From assembly GCA_959347315.1 (NCBI GenBank), contig OY365809.1, forward strand, positions 2,893,953 to 2,957,952: a stretch of 64,000 nucleotides of DNA. Reading direction: 5' to 3'. The DNA is from Bimastos eiseni (Eukaryota > Annelida > Clitellata > Crassiclitellata > Lumbricidae). Below the pieces are notes generated by a model. The model saw only the letters and a list, made by a program, of their open reading frames with translations. It was not told the origin of the DNA and did no database searches. Shown piece by piece: positions 1-11,008 of the stretch (its first letter is position 1; every line of letters starts with the position of its first letter). The position numbers were made by a program, and so were the translations under genes.

Positions 1-825
1 ATCGTCGCAAAGAAGAAATCTTCGCGAGGCATGCTTGCAGCCAACCCATCTGGCAAAATATCAAAGTTTCCCGTACCTTGCTGTTTGTAAGCAAGGATTG
101 GCGAACTATCCTCGCAATCAAAGCTGTGGACAAATGAACTGACACTTGTCGCATCAGCTTCATGATGTCTTTCTGGTCGATTCAGATGGAATGCCTTCTC
201 ATTGTTGAATAAATTCTTCTTGGTGACGATGTGCATTCGCGTCAATTGCCCATCAAGGGAATTTTGCACGTCTCTTAAAATGGCATCCAGAGGGATCTGC
301 AGCGCCAGCTTCCCAGCAAGCCACTCCCGATCTGCAGCCGACAGTCTCACGTGAACCGACTGCTCGTATGTGTCCGTATAGCATAAGTGAGTTGAATAGC
401 ATTCAACAGATATTTCGTCATGTGCGGCATGCTTGATTATGTGAGCTGGACATGTCCTATTGATCTTACTGCATCCCTGCACTTTCATATGACGCTTATG
501 TGGTTCTGTCATTATCTGGTTGGTGCCACTTCTGCTGCAGTAGTTAGTAGTAGGTAATCACTGCAGATGACCATTTTTGAACATTTCTGCGAAGGAAGTT
601 GCATAATGCACTCCTCTCGACGTTACGAATCCACTCATCAAATTGAGCATCTGTTGAAAATTTCAAATGCTGCACTTCCAGGTTCTGGTGATGCAGTTTA
701 TTTAGATACTCAATCAGCTGTCGCATCTTACCGAAGCTGTCGTCACAGCTGATGATCGAACACTTCATCTTGTTCCTGTTCACTTTCTGCTTTTTAGCGG
801 GTGATTCAGTCACTAAACACTCGGT
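1..825 (-). pseudogene. MULE/zinc-finger transposase-like protein, N-terminal part (frameshifted, runs off left edge)
   Basis: Two minus-strand reading frames read as one protein. The upstream part (825 down to about 546) begins right after a good 3' splice acceptor (pyrimidine run then TTGCAG, 826-840) and contains FSTDAQFDEWIRN followed by TYY. The downstream part is open from about 542 to the window edge (about 180 codons) and carries YCSRSG, GCSKINRTCPAHI, an STH motif and LAGKLALQIPLDAIL. This order (aromatic/Trp strand, YYxCxRSG, Cys-Cys-His finger, helical stretch) matches, from my knowledge of the family, the N-terminal finger region of MULE/SWIM-type transposase-derived proteins abundant in invertebrates; the catalytic core would lie left of the window. 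The frames are out of register at about 541-546, where an extra TAAC-like 4-base insertion creates a stop. The last zinc ligand of the finger looks replaced. It is either a decayed transposase or a host gene with an assembly error. Confidence 0.5.
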
Positions 826-1349
826 CTGCAAAAAGGTAACACAGCAAATATGAGAGGCAGTTCGGACATGCAACGATAGAGTTGCCAGATACAAGGGTCG
901 CCAAAGTTGGACACAAAGAGCCGAAAAGAAGCACAATGGAGGATGCATCAAATGTGACAGAGGATCTAACAATCAACCAAGACACGATGTCACATCGGAA
1001 ACCTGTATGGTTCTAGGATAACACTTGTTGAACTTGTTGTTCAACTTGTTGTTCAACTTTAAACTTGTTGAACTTCTCGCAGTAATATATATGAGACTGT
1101 TCCCGACAGGTCCAGCGCTCGACGATGGATAGGCATTATCTAAACAATAGGTGAAATACATGGAGAATAAGTGATTTCTCAAGAATAATAGTTAGTTGAA
1201 CGTTTTCTCATACAAGTATCACAATAATATGATAGAAATAAGTCAATAAGTCACTTTATGCTCTAAGAGACATGTGATAACATGTTATGATTCGCAGTGG
1301 CTATTTTCTGCTATTAAATAGCAGCCTAACTAGAAACACAAATACTGTT
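826..1349. other. Intronic or upstream sequence, no gene seen
   Basis: This stretch lies upstream (minus strand) of the splice acceptor and is probably intron. It holds a short tandem of AACTTGTTGTTC-like units at about 1023-1072. The open frames here show no recognisable protein. Confidence 0.3.
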
Positions 1350-1507
1350 AATACATGGATAACAGCAGAGATGATGAACGATATGGAAGAGAGAAGAAAA
1401 TAGAAATATCAGAACACAGAGGAAGCAAGGGAGGAATATTGGGGCTGAAAAACCAACTGAGAAGGACAACTGATAGAGCTAAGGAGGAGTTCTTCGCATA
1501 TGTCTAA
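1350..1507 (+). pseudogene. RTE-like LINE ORF2 fragment (linker between endonuclease and RT)
   Basis: The plus strand reads NTWITAEMMNDMEERRK, then a TAG stop at 1401-1403 where the family usually has Trp, then KYQNTEEAREEYWG. After a one-base frame change near 1442 it continues LKNQLRRTTDRAKEEFF. This charged helical segment ('W-I-T-x-E-M ... E-E-R-R-K-x-K ... L-R-R-T-T-D-x-A-K-E-E') is the typical linker of RTE-like endonuclease/reverse-transcriptase proteins. No endonuclease or RT motif is found next to it, so it is an isolated relic. Confidence 0.55.
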
Positions 1508-3225
1508 AAACGGCACTATGCCTCATCACCGATAAGTAATCTTTTAGCGCTTTTAGGCCGAATTTTCGACCGCAGAAGCTCCACGCATGTCTGACACCCT
1601 TTTTTGAAATGGAAATAATTAATTACACTAGAAGCCAAGATTACTCGTGTTCGTCCGTAAAAGTAAATTTTCGCTTACCGAACCTTAGGCCGTTGAAGAT
1701 TATTGCAATAATATTACAGTATAATAATTATTATTTTGGTTCATCTAGCCAATGTCTCATCTGAGAGGTAACGACTTCTTTGTGCGCTACCCTGTCACTG
1801 CTCGCACTTTGACATGGCCAGTCCCAAGCCTAGATAAAATTAGGAGATTGACCTTTATGATCTGTATAATCACACATGAGCAATATAGATTCCTGCTTAG
1901 GCGTGCCATTGGTTGATGATTTGTGTTTCTCAGAATTGAACTTGAATTCTCATGTTTAATTCGATTTAGTTCATCTTAGACGTTGTATCGAAGAGGTAGT
2001 TTGGGCTTTTGATCACAGAGCTACGTGGCTTGGTCCATGATGGTTAACTTGTCAGTCAATGAATGGAACTTCACTTACAACTGTATAGCAATAACTCACC
2101 GCGTTGTAAAGGTGTCTAAGTGAACGACGACTCAACGTAATTATTTTTAAGATTGGCTACTTAAGTGTCATCAGTCAAATTTTTCTTTTTCTAAAAGCTG
2201 ATATAAGTTCAATTTACAGATTTAATTACATCGGCAGTCCGCCGTCACCTATATTGTATGCTAATAAACTGTCTTTCGACACGGAGCAGTCCATTCTCCC
2301 AATTGTTTCTTCTCAGGGTTGCTAAGATCGCTTTATAGGATATTCACTAGCTCATCTCAACAGTAGATTGATTAGGTCAGCAGTGGAAGTTGCTCATAAT
2401 GTGTTATTGATGATGTTCTCTGGCCTTTGGCAGAGAGCTCACCGTCAATAACACATTATGAATAACGTCGATTTAGACACTTAAAATTGTATGTTCCTGA
2501 AATTATACATTGTTTTATTCCGCTTTGCATTTCCAGTAGATCCGCTTTATTCACTCAATCTTCTATAATTCTATACCACAATCTGCTCACAAGTTGTTAT
2601 CAGCTCATAGTGAACGGCCACAAGATGAAGCTATGAGCAATGATCAATATTTTACTCAACGGGGACAGACACCCAGGTGCAGTTGTGGTTTAAAGCGCAA
2701 ACCAAACTCAGGTGCATCTAATCGCTGCTTGTGAACAATTTTCTCAGAACTTACTCTATCACAGCACCTCTTCATAGTATTAGAAGTGTGCGACACATTA
2801 TTAAACACAGTTGACACACACAATTTATTTCTTGTACGAAATAAATAGATTGCAGCCAGATATTTCACTTTAAATTCCAAGCTCGAAGATGCATCTGACA
2901 AGAAGTTTATAACTTGCTCTAGGGCTACGCAAAAATGTTGGTTGTATAACAGATTTTATTAATTGCTTTTCTATATCTTAAAGGTGTGTAAAAATTGTCG
3001 CATTTAACTGTCATGTCATATCGTATCCTGCATACCAGTTTATTGAGAAAAATGATTGACAGAACGCAACCATTAATTTTTTGCATATACAAGATAGCAG
3101 CCTAAGAGTTATGTCTCAGAAAACAGTTAACCTAATGAGTAAGATTTTAGGTCTAAATGGTATGGATTTTTAATCGAACCAATTGGGCCGACGAACTAGT
3201 ACATGTTTTTGTGCATTATCCTAGA
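1508..3225. other. Old interspersed repeats, no gene
   Basis: The stretch contains an AGGTGTCTAA hinge at 2110-2119, a related TTTAGACACTT end near 2464, and a two-tier hairpin at 2394-2461. Open frames are short and show no recognisable family. Confidence 0.4.
2394..2461. repeat. Two-tier hairpin
   Basis: A perfect 17-bp inverted repeat (2394-2410 with 2445-2461, TCATAATGTGTTATTGA) encloses a second 6-bp stem, TCTCTG (2417-2422) with CAGAGA (2431-2436). It could be a small fold-back element or a transcribed hairpin; nothing shows expression. Confidence 0.6.
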
Positions 3226-3520
3226 TAAAAATTCTTGCTGTCCTCATTCGGGATGGCAAATGGATGGGCCAGCGATCGAAAGTGGTATTGTGTTGGAGGC
3301 CTTAACGTGCACATCGGACGCAGAACATGGTTCGGGTTACCAATGATGGCCTGGAACAGTATACCGTGTCCGCTCTGGTGGCCAGATCTTCGACCATCAG
3401 TGTTGCTTCAGGTAGGTACCCACCCACCTCGCAGGACGCGCCCCATGAACTGTTCAAGACGGTTCTTGTCGGCAGCCTACCCCCACCAGGCGGGAGACCC
3501 ATGAATGACCATCGTTGATC
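3226..3520. other. GC-richer island with short open frames, unidentified
   Basis: Base composition is clearly richer in G+C than its surroundings, and three overlapping frames of 63-89 codons are open (both strands). I do not recognise any of them. The composition suggests a relic of coding sequence, possibly from a mobile element. Confidence 0.25.
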
Positions 3521-3649
3521 TGTAAAAATAATAGACGCTTTCTAAATAAATGTCATAATCGCACACATGACGAGTGACAACCTAAATAAGAACACAAATC
3601 AATGACGTTACTAGTAGTTCTCGCTAGTCACTACTTACCAGAATGAGGC

Positions 3650-4205
3650 ACAACTAAAAATCATTGAGTTGTGCCAACTTTGAAACTATAGTTCAAGATA
3701 ATGGGACCTTTGTAAATATTCGAAACTATGTACACGGAACTACTCGCTCCTACTATTCTATAGTCGCAGCAAATTGACACTAAGTTCATTCTTAATAACA
3801 TAATCATCATCGCTTCGAGAAGACTGGCTCCATGAATTTGCCACCATTACCCATGCTTCTGTCTCGTTCCGCGTCCTTTAATCCTGCAGTGCAGTCCAAC
3901 TAAGGACGTCGTCATTCATTTCTATTCTCACCCATACTCCTCTTTGGTCCTACTAAAGGAAGCCTCTCATCGAGTTTTGATGCGGGCCAATAGTTAGGGC
4001 CTACCTTCCGGCGCTCGCTGTTATCGCTAAGGACACCCCTTAAATGTATCTTATCAACGCTATATAAATTAGCACCTTTATCATAATATAATTATGCAGG
4101 TCTACTCCATAGGGGCAAACTGTCGACGCTTAACATCCTTTCCAAAGCGGTGCAAACATCTACTTACCTACTTGAGTCGACGTCTGTTTATCATGTCACC
4201 TAACA
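3650..4205 (-). mobile_element. RTE-tail composite repeat, copy 1 (left part)
   Basis: Minus-strand relic of the C-terminus and 3' end of an RTE-like ORF2. It is colinear with copies at about 40.37, 44.1, 48.4 and 57.64 kb. The shared block contains the strings CTGTCTCG.TCCGCGT..TTAAT and AGGACGTCGTC, and ends in GCTATATAAATTAGCACC. The repeat continues right of the hAT insertion, to about 5050, colinear with 58340-58690. Confidence 0.6.
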
Positions 4206-4222
4206 TCGTCAAATATTTAATC

Positions 4223-4732
4223 TAGAGTTGCGGAAATTAACGATTAATTAATCGATTAAACGTTGATTTATTTTAGCGATTAAAATTTTGTTAATTTAAT
4301 TAATCGCTTCGATTATTCCGCCGATCACTAACATGTACCGGATGTCTGACAGAAACAACATGAATCGTATGCATTGCAATATGGCGGCGGATAGTAATCG
4401 AGATATTAAATATAAACACATATCAGGTCGATTACATGAAGTATTTCAAATCATTGGCTAACGGAAATATCGAAAATGCTGATAACGTCTATTGCATTCA
4501 TTGTGACAAATCGTTTGCACCATGCACCTGACACTTCAGCATGAACATGAAAACCGCCTGTGTTATTTTCTGTATGCAACTAAATTCACTAACTGGGAAT
4601 TTTAATTGAAATGTCGGTAATGTGTTTGAAAAAAGTAATCACATACATTTTTGTGATTCAATCAAAGTTAACAATTAATCAATCATTAATTTTTCTAAAG
4701 TTAACTATTAAAATTATTCGTTAACAGCCCTA
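4223..4732 (+). mobile_element. Non-autonomous hAT element with BED zinc-finger remnant
   Basis: The ends are TAGAGTTG and CAGCCCTA (inverse TAGGGCTG), the short imperfect TIR typical of hAT. It is flanked by a perfect 8-bp duplication, ATTTAATC, at 4215-4222 and 4733-4740. The homologous repeat at about 58330-58345 lacks the insert, giving an empty site. Inside, 4436-4545 reads MKYFKSLANGNIENADNV then YCIHCDKSFA and, after a frame change, LTLQHEHE. That is a C-x2-C ... H-x-H pattern of a BED finger, so this is an internally deleted transposase gene. Confidence 0.85.
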
Positions 4733-4740
4733 ATTTAATC

Positions 4741-5145
4741 TAATACATGTGAGTGATAAGACAGGCTTGTGGGAACAACCGTGACCCAAAGAAGTTAAAA
4801 GTTATGAGGTTGTGTTGGAGATGATTTGATCTGCCTAAATATTGACACTTCCTACTACCATGGTTTAGCTGATTTGTCCTAAGTGCTTGGCTCGATTCTC
4901 CTCTTTGATAAAAAAATTATGCTGAGCAATGTGAGTAGGTGTTCTGATACTCACTGTTATGCCAACCGATGCCACAATTAAATACCAAGACAGGTTGTCG
5001 ACAAACAATTGTACTCAAGATTCTGTCCTTACAAAGAACACAGCACAAACATCAGACACATCTACTATTTCATAACTATTCACATTATGTTTAAAAACAA
5101 TATTCGATATTCATAATTAATTTTGTAGTATATATAGCACAAGTT
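4741..5145. repeat. Right part of RTE-tail composite copy 1
   Basis: Colinear with about 58340-58700 (shared landmarks: GTGATAA.ACAGG, GAGGTTGTGTTGGAGAT, TGATCTGCCT.AATATTGACAC). No coding potential recognised. Confidence 0.55.
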
Positions 5146-5338
5146 GTCACCATTTTAAAGGTGTCTAAATGAAGCGTTTTAAAATAATCGACAACCTAGT
5201 ATTGATCTGTGTATGGATGATCTGACGAATTTAATCTGGGGTTCAATAATGGATTATGATTATGATTGCCGAAATCGATTAACATGTATGCTTAGTGTAA
5301 TATTGTGACTGATCAGTCATTGAGATATTGTTTGCTGA
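5146..5338 (+). repeat. Family A repeat, left part (split by LINE)
   Basis: It starts with the hinge TTTTAAAGGTGTCTAAATGA (AGGTGTCTAA at 5159-5168). It ends in a stretch matching the intact copies at about 13.16 and 51.45 kb (GATC.GTCATTGAGATATTG). The rest of the repeat resumes at 7229 after the LINE. Confidence 0.7.
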
Positions 5339-7124
5339 GTACTGGCGCATCGCTCAACGTCTTCTACACTCAGAGGATAGAAACAGCTGCCAACGCTCAG
5401 ACACAGAAAATCAGTGTGCAAATTTTGCAGCATTTTTTTGTTAACAAAACTATTGATCTTAAATGTAAAATTGCCAGATGTGCTGCTAATTTAGTGTGGA
5501 GTGACCTGCTGCTTGACTCCGAATTCTCCGGTCCTGCCTTCGATGACATACCGCCTGTCACATTCTTTGAAGTCTTTAATCTTCTCAAAAGCATGGTTCC
5601 TAAATCATCAGCATTGGACTTCATGCCTACATCACTCATCGTCTCTTGTTCTGATGTATTCTCTCACCTCATTGCACACTTGGCCAACCTATCTTTTGCT
5701 GAGGGGTGCTTTCCTTCATGCTTCAAATCTGCTTTAGTCACGCCTTTGCTTAAAAAGCCTGACCTTGACACTAGCAATTTGTCTAACTTCAGACCTATCT
5801 CCAACCTCAATAACGTTTCCAAGATCCTTGAAGTTCTTTTTCTTATGCGTATCAAGAGACACATAACTTCCTCTCCCAACTTCAGTCCCTACCAGTCAGC
5901 ATATCGCGAAGGCTACTCCACTGAAACTGCCCTTGTCTCTACACTGGATAACATCTTCTCATCTATTGACAATGGTAAAGCCTGCCTCTCTGTGTGTCTT
6001 GACCTTAGTGCAGCCTTTCACACTGTAGACCACCAGTTACTCCTGGCAAGACTTCCAAAAAGCTTTTGTGTCTCTGGGACTGCCTTCCACTGGTAAGCTT
6101 CATACCTGGTTGACCGCAATCAGCAGGTGGGCATTGGATCTGCTCGGTTGGAGCCCACACTTTCCACTGCTGGAGTGCCTTAGGGATCTGTCCTCAGTCC
6201 TTTATTATTTACAGTCTTTACTTCCCCAATCAGTCGTATAGCTAAACACTTTGGATTTCAATTTCAACAGTATGCAGATGATACTCAGCTCCATATTGCT
6301 CTGTCACGCACTGATCAGACTGGTAAACTAAAATTGGAAGAATGCCTCTCATCCATATATGCATGTTTCTGTTTCAATGGTTTGGCCATAAACCCAGACA
6401 AGTCTGAAGCAATTGTATTTGGCTCATGTCAACGCCTGCGTTCTTTCCCTATGCTCTCTAGCATTGGACTGGCGGGCACTGCTGTGCCGCTTTCAGACTC
6501 TGGTAAAACACTTGGGGTCACCCTCGACAGCAGCTCACATTTCGATCTCACATAACATGCCTTTGTAAATCTTGTTTTTACCACATCTGGGAAATACGTC
6601 ACATAAGGTCGGCTCTAACTAAAAATATGTCTGAAACTATAGCCTGCTCACTTGTCTCCTCTCGCCTCGATTATGCTAATTCACTTTTTGTCGATCTCTC
6701 AGACCTTGAACTCGAAAGGCTTCAACGTATCCAAAAAACATTAGCTCGAGTAGTGCTACGTGTCCCACTACGAACATGCTCCTCTGCCATACTCCACCAG
6801 CTGCATTGGCTCCCTGTTGAATTCAGAATCAAATTTAAGTTAGCTTGTTTGACCTACAAAGCCATCATCACCAGTACACCTACCTATATTCATGCTCTAC
6901 TAACTCCTTACATTCCTCCTCGTTGCTTACGATCATCAAGTACAGGTCTTTTAGTTGAACCACGATGCAGAACAGTCATGGGCTCTCGTGCATTTCATGT
7001 CTCTGCTAATAGGGAATGGAATCGACTGCCACTCTCTCTTTGTAGCTCAAATTCACTTCCTTCCTTCAAAAAGCGACTCAAAACTCACTATTTCTCTTTG
7101 GCTATCAAGAATTTGGAAATCTAA
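5305..7124 (+). pseudogene. L2/CR1-like LINE reverse transcriptase, C-terminal part, several disruptions
   Basis: The first frame (5305-6096) carries pre-RT MVPKSSALDFMPTSL, then LKKPDLDTSNLSNFRPIS, SAYREGYSTETAL and motif A LDLSAAFHTVDH; the catalytic Asp of LDLS is kept and the second Asp of AFD is His. After a frame change, motif B is degraded and motif C QYADDTQLH is at about 6268-6294. The frame then runs to 6555. The last frame (6627-7124) holds the C-terminal RLQRIQKTLARVV, LHQLHWLPV, LTYKAI and AFHVSANREWNRLP, which are hallmark strings of L2/CR1-group LINEs. At least three frame breaks or stops make it non-functional. The first 11 or so codons (to 5338) belong to the host repeat. Confidence 0.85.
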
Positions 7125-7228
7125 TTACATCTTCTCCTGGCGACTGACTATCCGCGCCTCAGATTCACATTTAGGTGTGACCTTGTGCGCGTTACAAATT
7201 TAATAATAATAACAATAATAATAATACT
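5339..7228 (+). mobile_element. L2/CR1-like LINE, 5'-truncated copy
   Basis: A roughly 1.9-kb fragment that lacks endonuclease and starts in the pre-RT region. It ends in a 3' tail of TAATAATAA units (7201-7226). It interrupts family A: the intact copies read directly across the junction. A short TACT may be duplicated at both edges. Confidence 0.8.
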
Positions 7229-7645
7229 AGATACCACTGGCGTGCGGAGGAGAGGAAGTGATTTCGAATCCGCGACTCCTTAGGTTATTGTCATTGTTAT
7301 CGTCATGGTAAAGCTGTAATTGGTCGATAATTGTCTTTCTAAATGACACAGAGTTTTCAAGCAGTAACTAGTCAACACATTTCTCATTATTACCTGAACA
7401 ATGAAAAGACTTGTAGTATACGTGTCAACCTTGTGTGTTTACCAAATCTCGTTAACCCCATACTTTATAAAACGCTTGTCTCATTAAGGCAGATTGTAAT
7501 TATTTGGGATGGGAAAGTCTGGTTAAATGGACGTGTTAGTATATGCTGCTTAACTAAAGTCAACTATGCTGCACCTTCCTAATGTTAATACAAGAGGATA
7601 ACAACATCTTAGGGACAACGTCATTTTAGACACCTTCAAATAGCA
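7229..7645 (+). repeat. Family A repeat, right part
   Basis: It continues the copy begun at 5146: CCGCGACTCCTTAGGTTATT, a core with TTAAGGCAGATTGTAATTAT, and the inverse hinge TTAGACACCT at 7626-7635. It also carries a B-box-like TTCGAATCC at 7273-7281. Confidence 0.65.
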
Positions 7646-8658
7646 GCTTCCAATAATTATATTAACGTACATAAGCAGTGAGCAACAGAGTAATGATATC
7701 CACAGTATCATCTAGACCAAAAACCGTGACAGTGATACAATGTTATGCACCAACATCAGACATAAATAAGATGCTGTATCTAAAAATTTGGCTTTTAGTG
7801 TCAGCCGTGAAGAGGTGTTTTGATCGAATAGAGGCAACTGAGTTTGGTTTCGTGCTTTAAATCACAAGGACACCTGGGTTTCTGTTTCTGTTAGGTTTTC
7901 AATCTAACTTGTGACCCTTCACTCTGAGCTGTTCTGGCAACTTGTTAGACGGATTGTTGTAGATAATTAATTACTCCACGGACCCTCTCAATGACTGATT
8001 TTAGCAGTTACAATAATGCAGTAAGACTAGTATAAATCGATTGTCACAATCAGATTCATTATCCATTTTGGGTACCAGGTTTAAATGTGACATATCATGT
8101 TACAAATACAAATTAGGCCACATTTGCCAATAACTATGAAATGCCCATTTTATACACCTTTAATATGATGGTAAATCATTCGATATAAGTACGAAGCACA
8201 ACAACATATCACTATTGAAAATCAGGGATTCTACAATAGGAATGCTGTTCAACATATTAACTACCCTTCTCGTCATTAGACCCCATTACCCTACATTTGT
8301 CTAGAGAAATTAGGAAGGCGACGCTAATCATCTTTGTTTTGAAAAACTACCAAAAATAATTTCTGTCGACGGCAGTGACCAGTAGGTCTATAAGAAAACA
8401 TCCTTAAATGCGATAATCCGTACCTTAGGCCGCTTATATAGGCCTACAATGAACAGTGTTTCAAAACACCGTCAGTGATTGGACCCTAAAAGCGCTAGTC
8501 TTAAATCAGTTTAAAGTCCAGAAAGTCTTTATGTCAGGCTCCACGCTATCTCTGTCATTATCTTTGTTCTTTCGAGCGACATGACTTCTTGGAAACTCGT
8601 ACACAGACGGCTTCTGACCAATAGCACGTTTATGCCTCAGCTGACCATCTGCGACTCG
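7646..8658. other. Old repeats, no gene
   Basis: The stretch contains hinge-like TATACACCTTTAATATG at about 8151 and a TAGGCCTA octamer at 8439-8446. I see no coding sequence. Confidence 0.3.
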
Positions 8659-9655
8659 TAGAGGCGTAGCTAGGGTAATTTGCGCCAGAAGACAAACTAC
8701 AGAATTGGCACCCCTTTTGGATGGTCCATAAATGACGTCACGCGCTTTGGGGAGGGGTATATTTTAAATTTTACATCAAATCATCACATCAAATTGCGAA
8801 ATTTCATTAATGTTTTTACTCAATTAAACAAGTCTCACTTAATTAACAGTAACTGTTTACCACAATTTAAAAACTATGATCAGGATTATTGCATTCTACA
8901 TTTTTGAATTGTTTACCTTTGCGCTGGGTGTCAATTTTGAGGGATTTTGGAAGTGAGGAAGCCATTCTATAACACACAAGAAAAATCAATTATATTATAC
9001 GGCTAAAACGCATCAGGCCACAGAGAGTCGCTGTAGATCAGTAACGTGAACTAATTGCAGTAAGCGCAAACAAGGAAATGGAGATTAGATAGACGAAGAA
9101 GAGCTAAATCTGAATGGGATATCCATTGAACAGGATGATGAGGTCTAAGCTCTACCCATTTATTCCACGAAGGAGCATTTGACTTCTCCGTTGGAGAAGG
9201 GAGAAGCATAAAATGTGGATTTTTTCAAGTTTTTATTATCAAATTTTTTTTTAAAATGTTGAGCATAATGATTCTACCAGAGCTTGTCCAGTTGAAGCCC
9301 ACAAATACGACACAGTTAGCTTCAAGTTGTTGAAGAACTGCTCACAGCATTCAATTAAAACAGCAATTGCTAGAAGATTTGCAGTGAAATGCGTAGATTT
9401 GAAATATGTCACGAGTATAATTTCGCCCCTTGCGGGTAATTAGTTATCACTGGGGCGGGGCCGCCAAAATTAAGCTTGACGACCTATTTGTAATGAGAAT
9501 ATTTTAGGGGCGCCCAAATTAAATCTTGCTAACTCAGTTGGGATAAATTGGTTTGCATAATTAAAAAAAAATGAAATCCTCATTTTGGCGCCCCCTCTAA
9601 CTTGGCGGCCGGGGAGGACGCTTGTCCCCCTCTGTCTCCCCTTGCTATGCCTCTG
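8659..9655. mobile_element. Non-autonomous hAT element, about 1.0 kb
   Basis: The left end is TAGAGGCGTAGCTAGG, and the right end CCTTGCTATGCCTCTG is its inverse with 3 mismatches in 16. The flanks GCGACTCG (8651-8658) and ACGACTCG (9656-9663) agree at 7 of 8 positions, as expected for an aged hAT target duplication. The right third carries an internal GGCGCC-rich inverted pair (CCGCCAAAATTAAGC near 9461 and ATTTTGGCGCC near 9583). The 75-codon frame at 8680-8907 has no recognisable transposase motif. Confidence 0.75.
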
Positions 9656-9945
9656 ACGACTCGCTTTGGATTCTTACTTGAGTGTCTGTCTCTACCCGAA
9701 TTCTTAAGTCGTTTTTCTCCCAGGGCTTTTCGCACTAGAAGCAACTCTGACGATAAGAATATTCGCTTCCTCTGCCTTGCACGCCACATCTATTACACAA
9801 CGCACCCCCTATAACTACATGACTTCATTTTTTTAGTTATCACCATAATACACTGCCAATCCCAGATACCAACAAAATAACGCTAAACAATGTTATACAG
9901 ACATCATAACCAACTGAAAACTCCTCTACTGCTTGCACTCTGACA

Positions 9946-10020
9946 GCGTCAGTCCCAATCCCGGAAAGAGGAGCAGAACGACGCTGATGATTCTTGTTAT
10001 TGCATAGTGTCGTTAAACTA
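9946..10020 (+). repeat. 75-bp 'GCCAGTCCCAAGCC' module
   Basis: One of at least 13 clear copies of a module whose common form is GCCAGTCCCAAGCC, then GGATAAAGGAGGAGGG, CGACGCTAATGATC, a TTGTTATCACACAG spacer and TGTCGTTAAACTGC. An ACC/CCA-rich tail often follows. It looks like the 3' part of a SINE. Here the spacer is TTCTTGTTATTGCATAG and the tail is ACAACCAAAAAAA. Confidence 0.6.
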
Positions 10021-10430
10021 CAACCAAAAAAATGAATGACACCTTCTTTGCTTTGGTAGGAAGACAGTGTTCAACCTAATAACTGTTCTCGTCATCATTG
10101 AAATGAAATAGACGCAGGCATTACACTACGTTTGGTGGAACAAGTCGCAAGTCCAGAGAAAGTAGAATGGCGCCGCTGATAATATTTGTCTTGATACGAC
10201 ACCGTAAAATTGAAGCTTATGCTGCTTGCAAAGGTACTATTGTCACATTAATGTGAATGACGTACAGTGATATAGCTAACGTTTCAATAAATTTAAAGGT
10301 GGTTAAGCGGCGGTTTTCCATTAAGTGTTTATATAGCCAGATTAATAAACATTGAAAACAATCGATCAATAACGCCCGCACATGCCTCAGTGCAGACTGT
10401 GACTCGGACCCCAATCTAGTAAGACTGACA

Positions 10431-10625
10431 ATGCATTTAAGATTCAAAAAGAAACGAACCATTAAACTTCTTCTCCTAGTCTTGGAAAAACTCAGAAACA
10501 ATCAGATAGAACAGCAATACCAAGTTGAAGTAACTAACAGATTCGAAGCACTTGAGGAAATTGCCGAACCACACACACAAGATGAACTATGGCAACAACT
10601 TATAGAGATCAATCACCTTGAGTGA
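10431..10625 (+). pseudogene. RTE-like LINE ORF2 fragment (linker)
   Basis: The open frame contains LRNNQIEQQYQVEVTNRFEA followed by LEEIAEPHTQDELWQQL. The pattern 'L-x(5-7)-F/Y-Q-x-x-x-x-N-R-F-x-A-L-x(8-14)-W' is characteristic of the segment after the endonuclease of RTE-like ORF2. It ends at a stop at 10623 and is followed by an AT microsatellite. It may belong with the C-terminal piece at 11.57-12.02 kb. Confidence 0.5.
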
Positions 10626-10674
10626 CGCCAAAACAACACTACTGAAGAACTGCGACAAGCGAAAGAATTGGATC

Positions 10675-10678
<4 letters not shown>

Positions 10679-10757
<79 letters not shown>
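10679..10757. repeat. (AT)n microsatellite
   Basis: An uninterrupted run of about 39 AT units. Confidence 0.98.
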
Positions 10758-10758
<1 letters not shown>

Positions 10759-10799
10759 CACAATGATAGCAACATAACCGAGCAGGACCTAACCAAGAG

Positions 10800-11008
10800 G
10801 CATTTTTGTGATCGCTCGCTAAATAAACTTCTACTGTTTCTGTTCGCTGCTTGAGGACATTTTCATTTTTATCTCCTCTTTACTCTGTTGCTAAGGTAAC
10901 CTCCTAATATCCTACACTTTAGGACATGTATACAAATGCAATACAACATGTTATGCGAACTAAATAGATTAAAACAATTCAATTTCAATTCGAACGACTA
11001 CAAACATC
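10800..11008. repeat. Interspersed repeat, copy also at 12.26-12.49 kb
   Basis: Shares CTTGAGGACATTTTCATTT, CTCCTAATATC.T.CACTTT, ACAACAT.TTATGCG.ACTAAA and TTCAATTTCAATTC with about 12260-12490. The part CTCCTAATATCTTGTACT.TA also recurs at about 13800. Confidence 0.65.

Noticed and set aside
3235..3518. Host exon in the GC-rich island
   Set aside because: Three overlapping frames are open, none with recognisable domains or convincing splice sites; kept only as an unidentified island.
10587..10796. 69-codon Tyr/Ile-repeat frame
   Set aside because: Product of the AT microsatellite.
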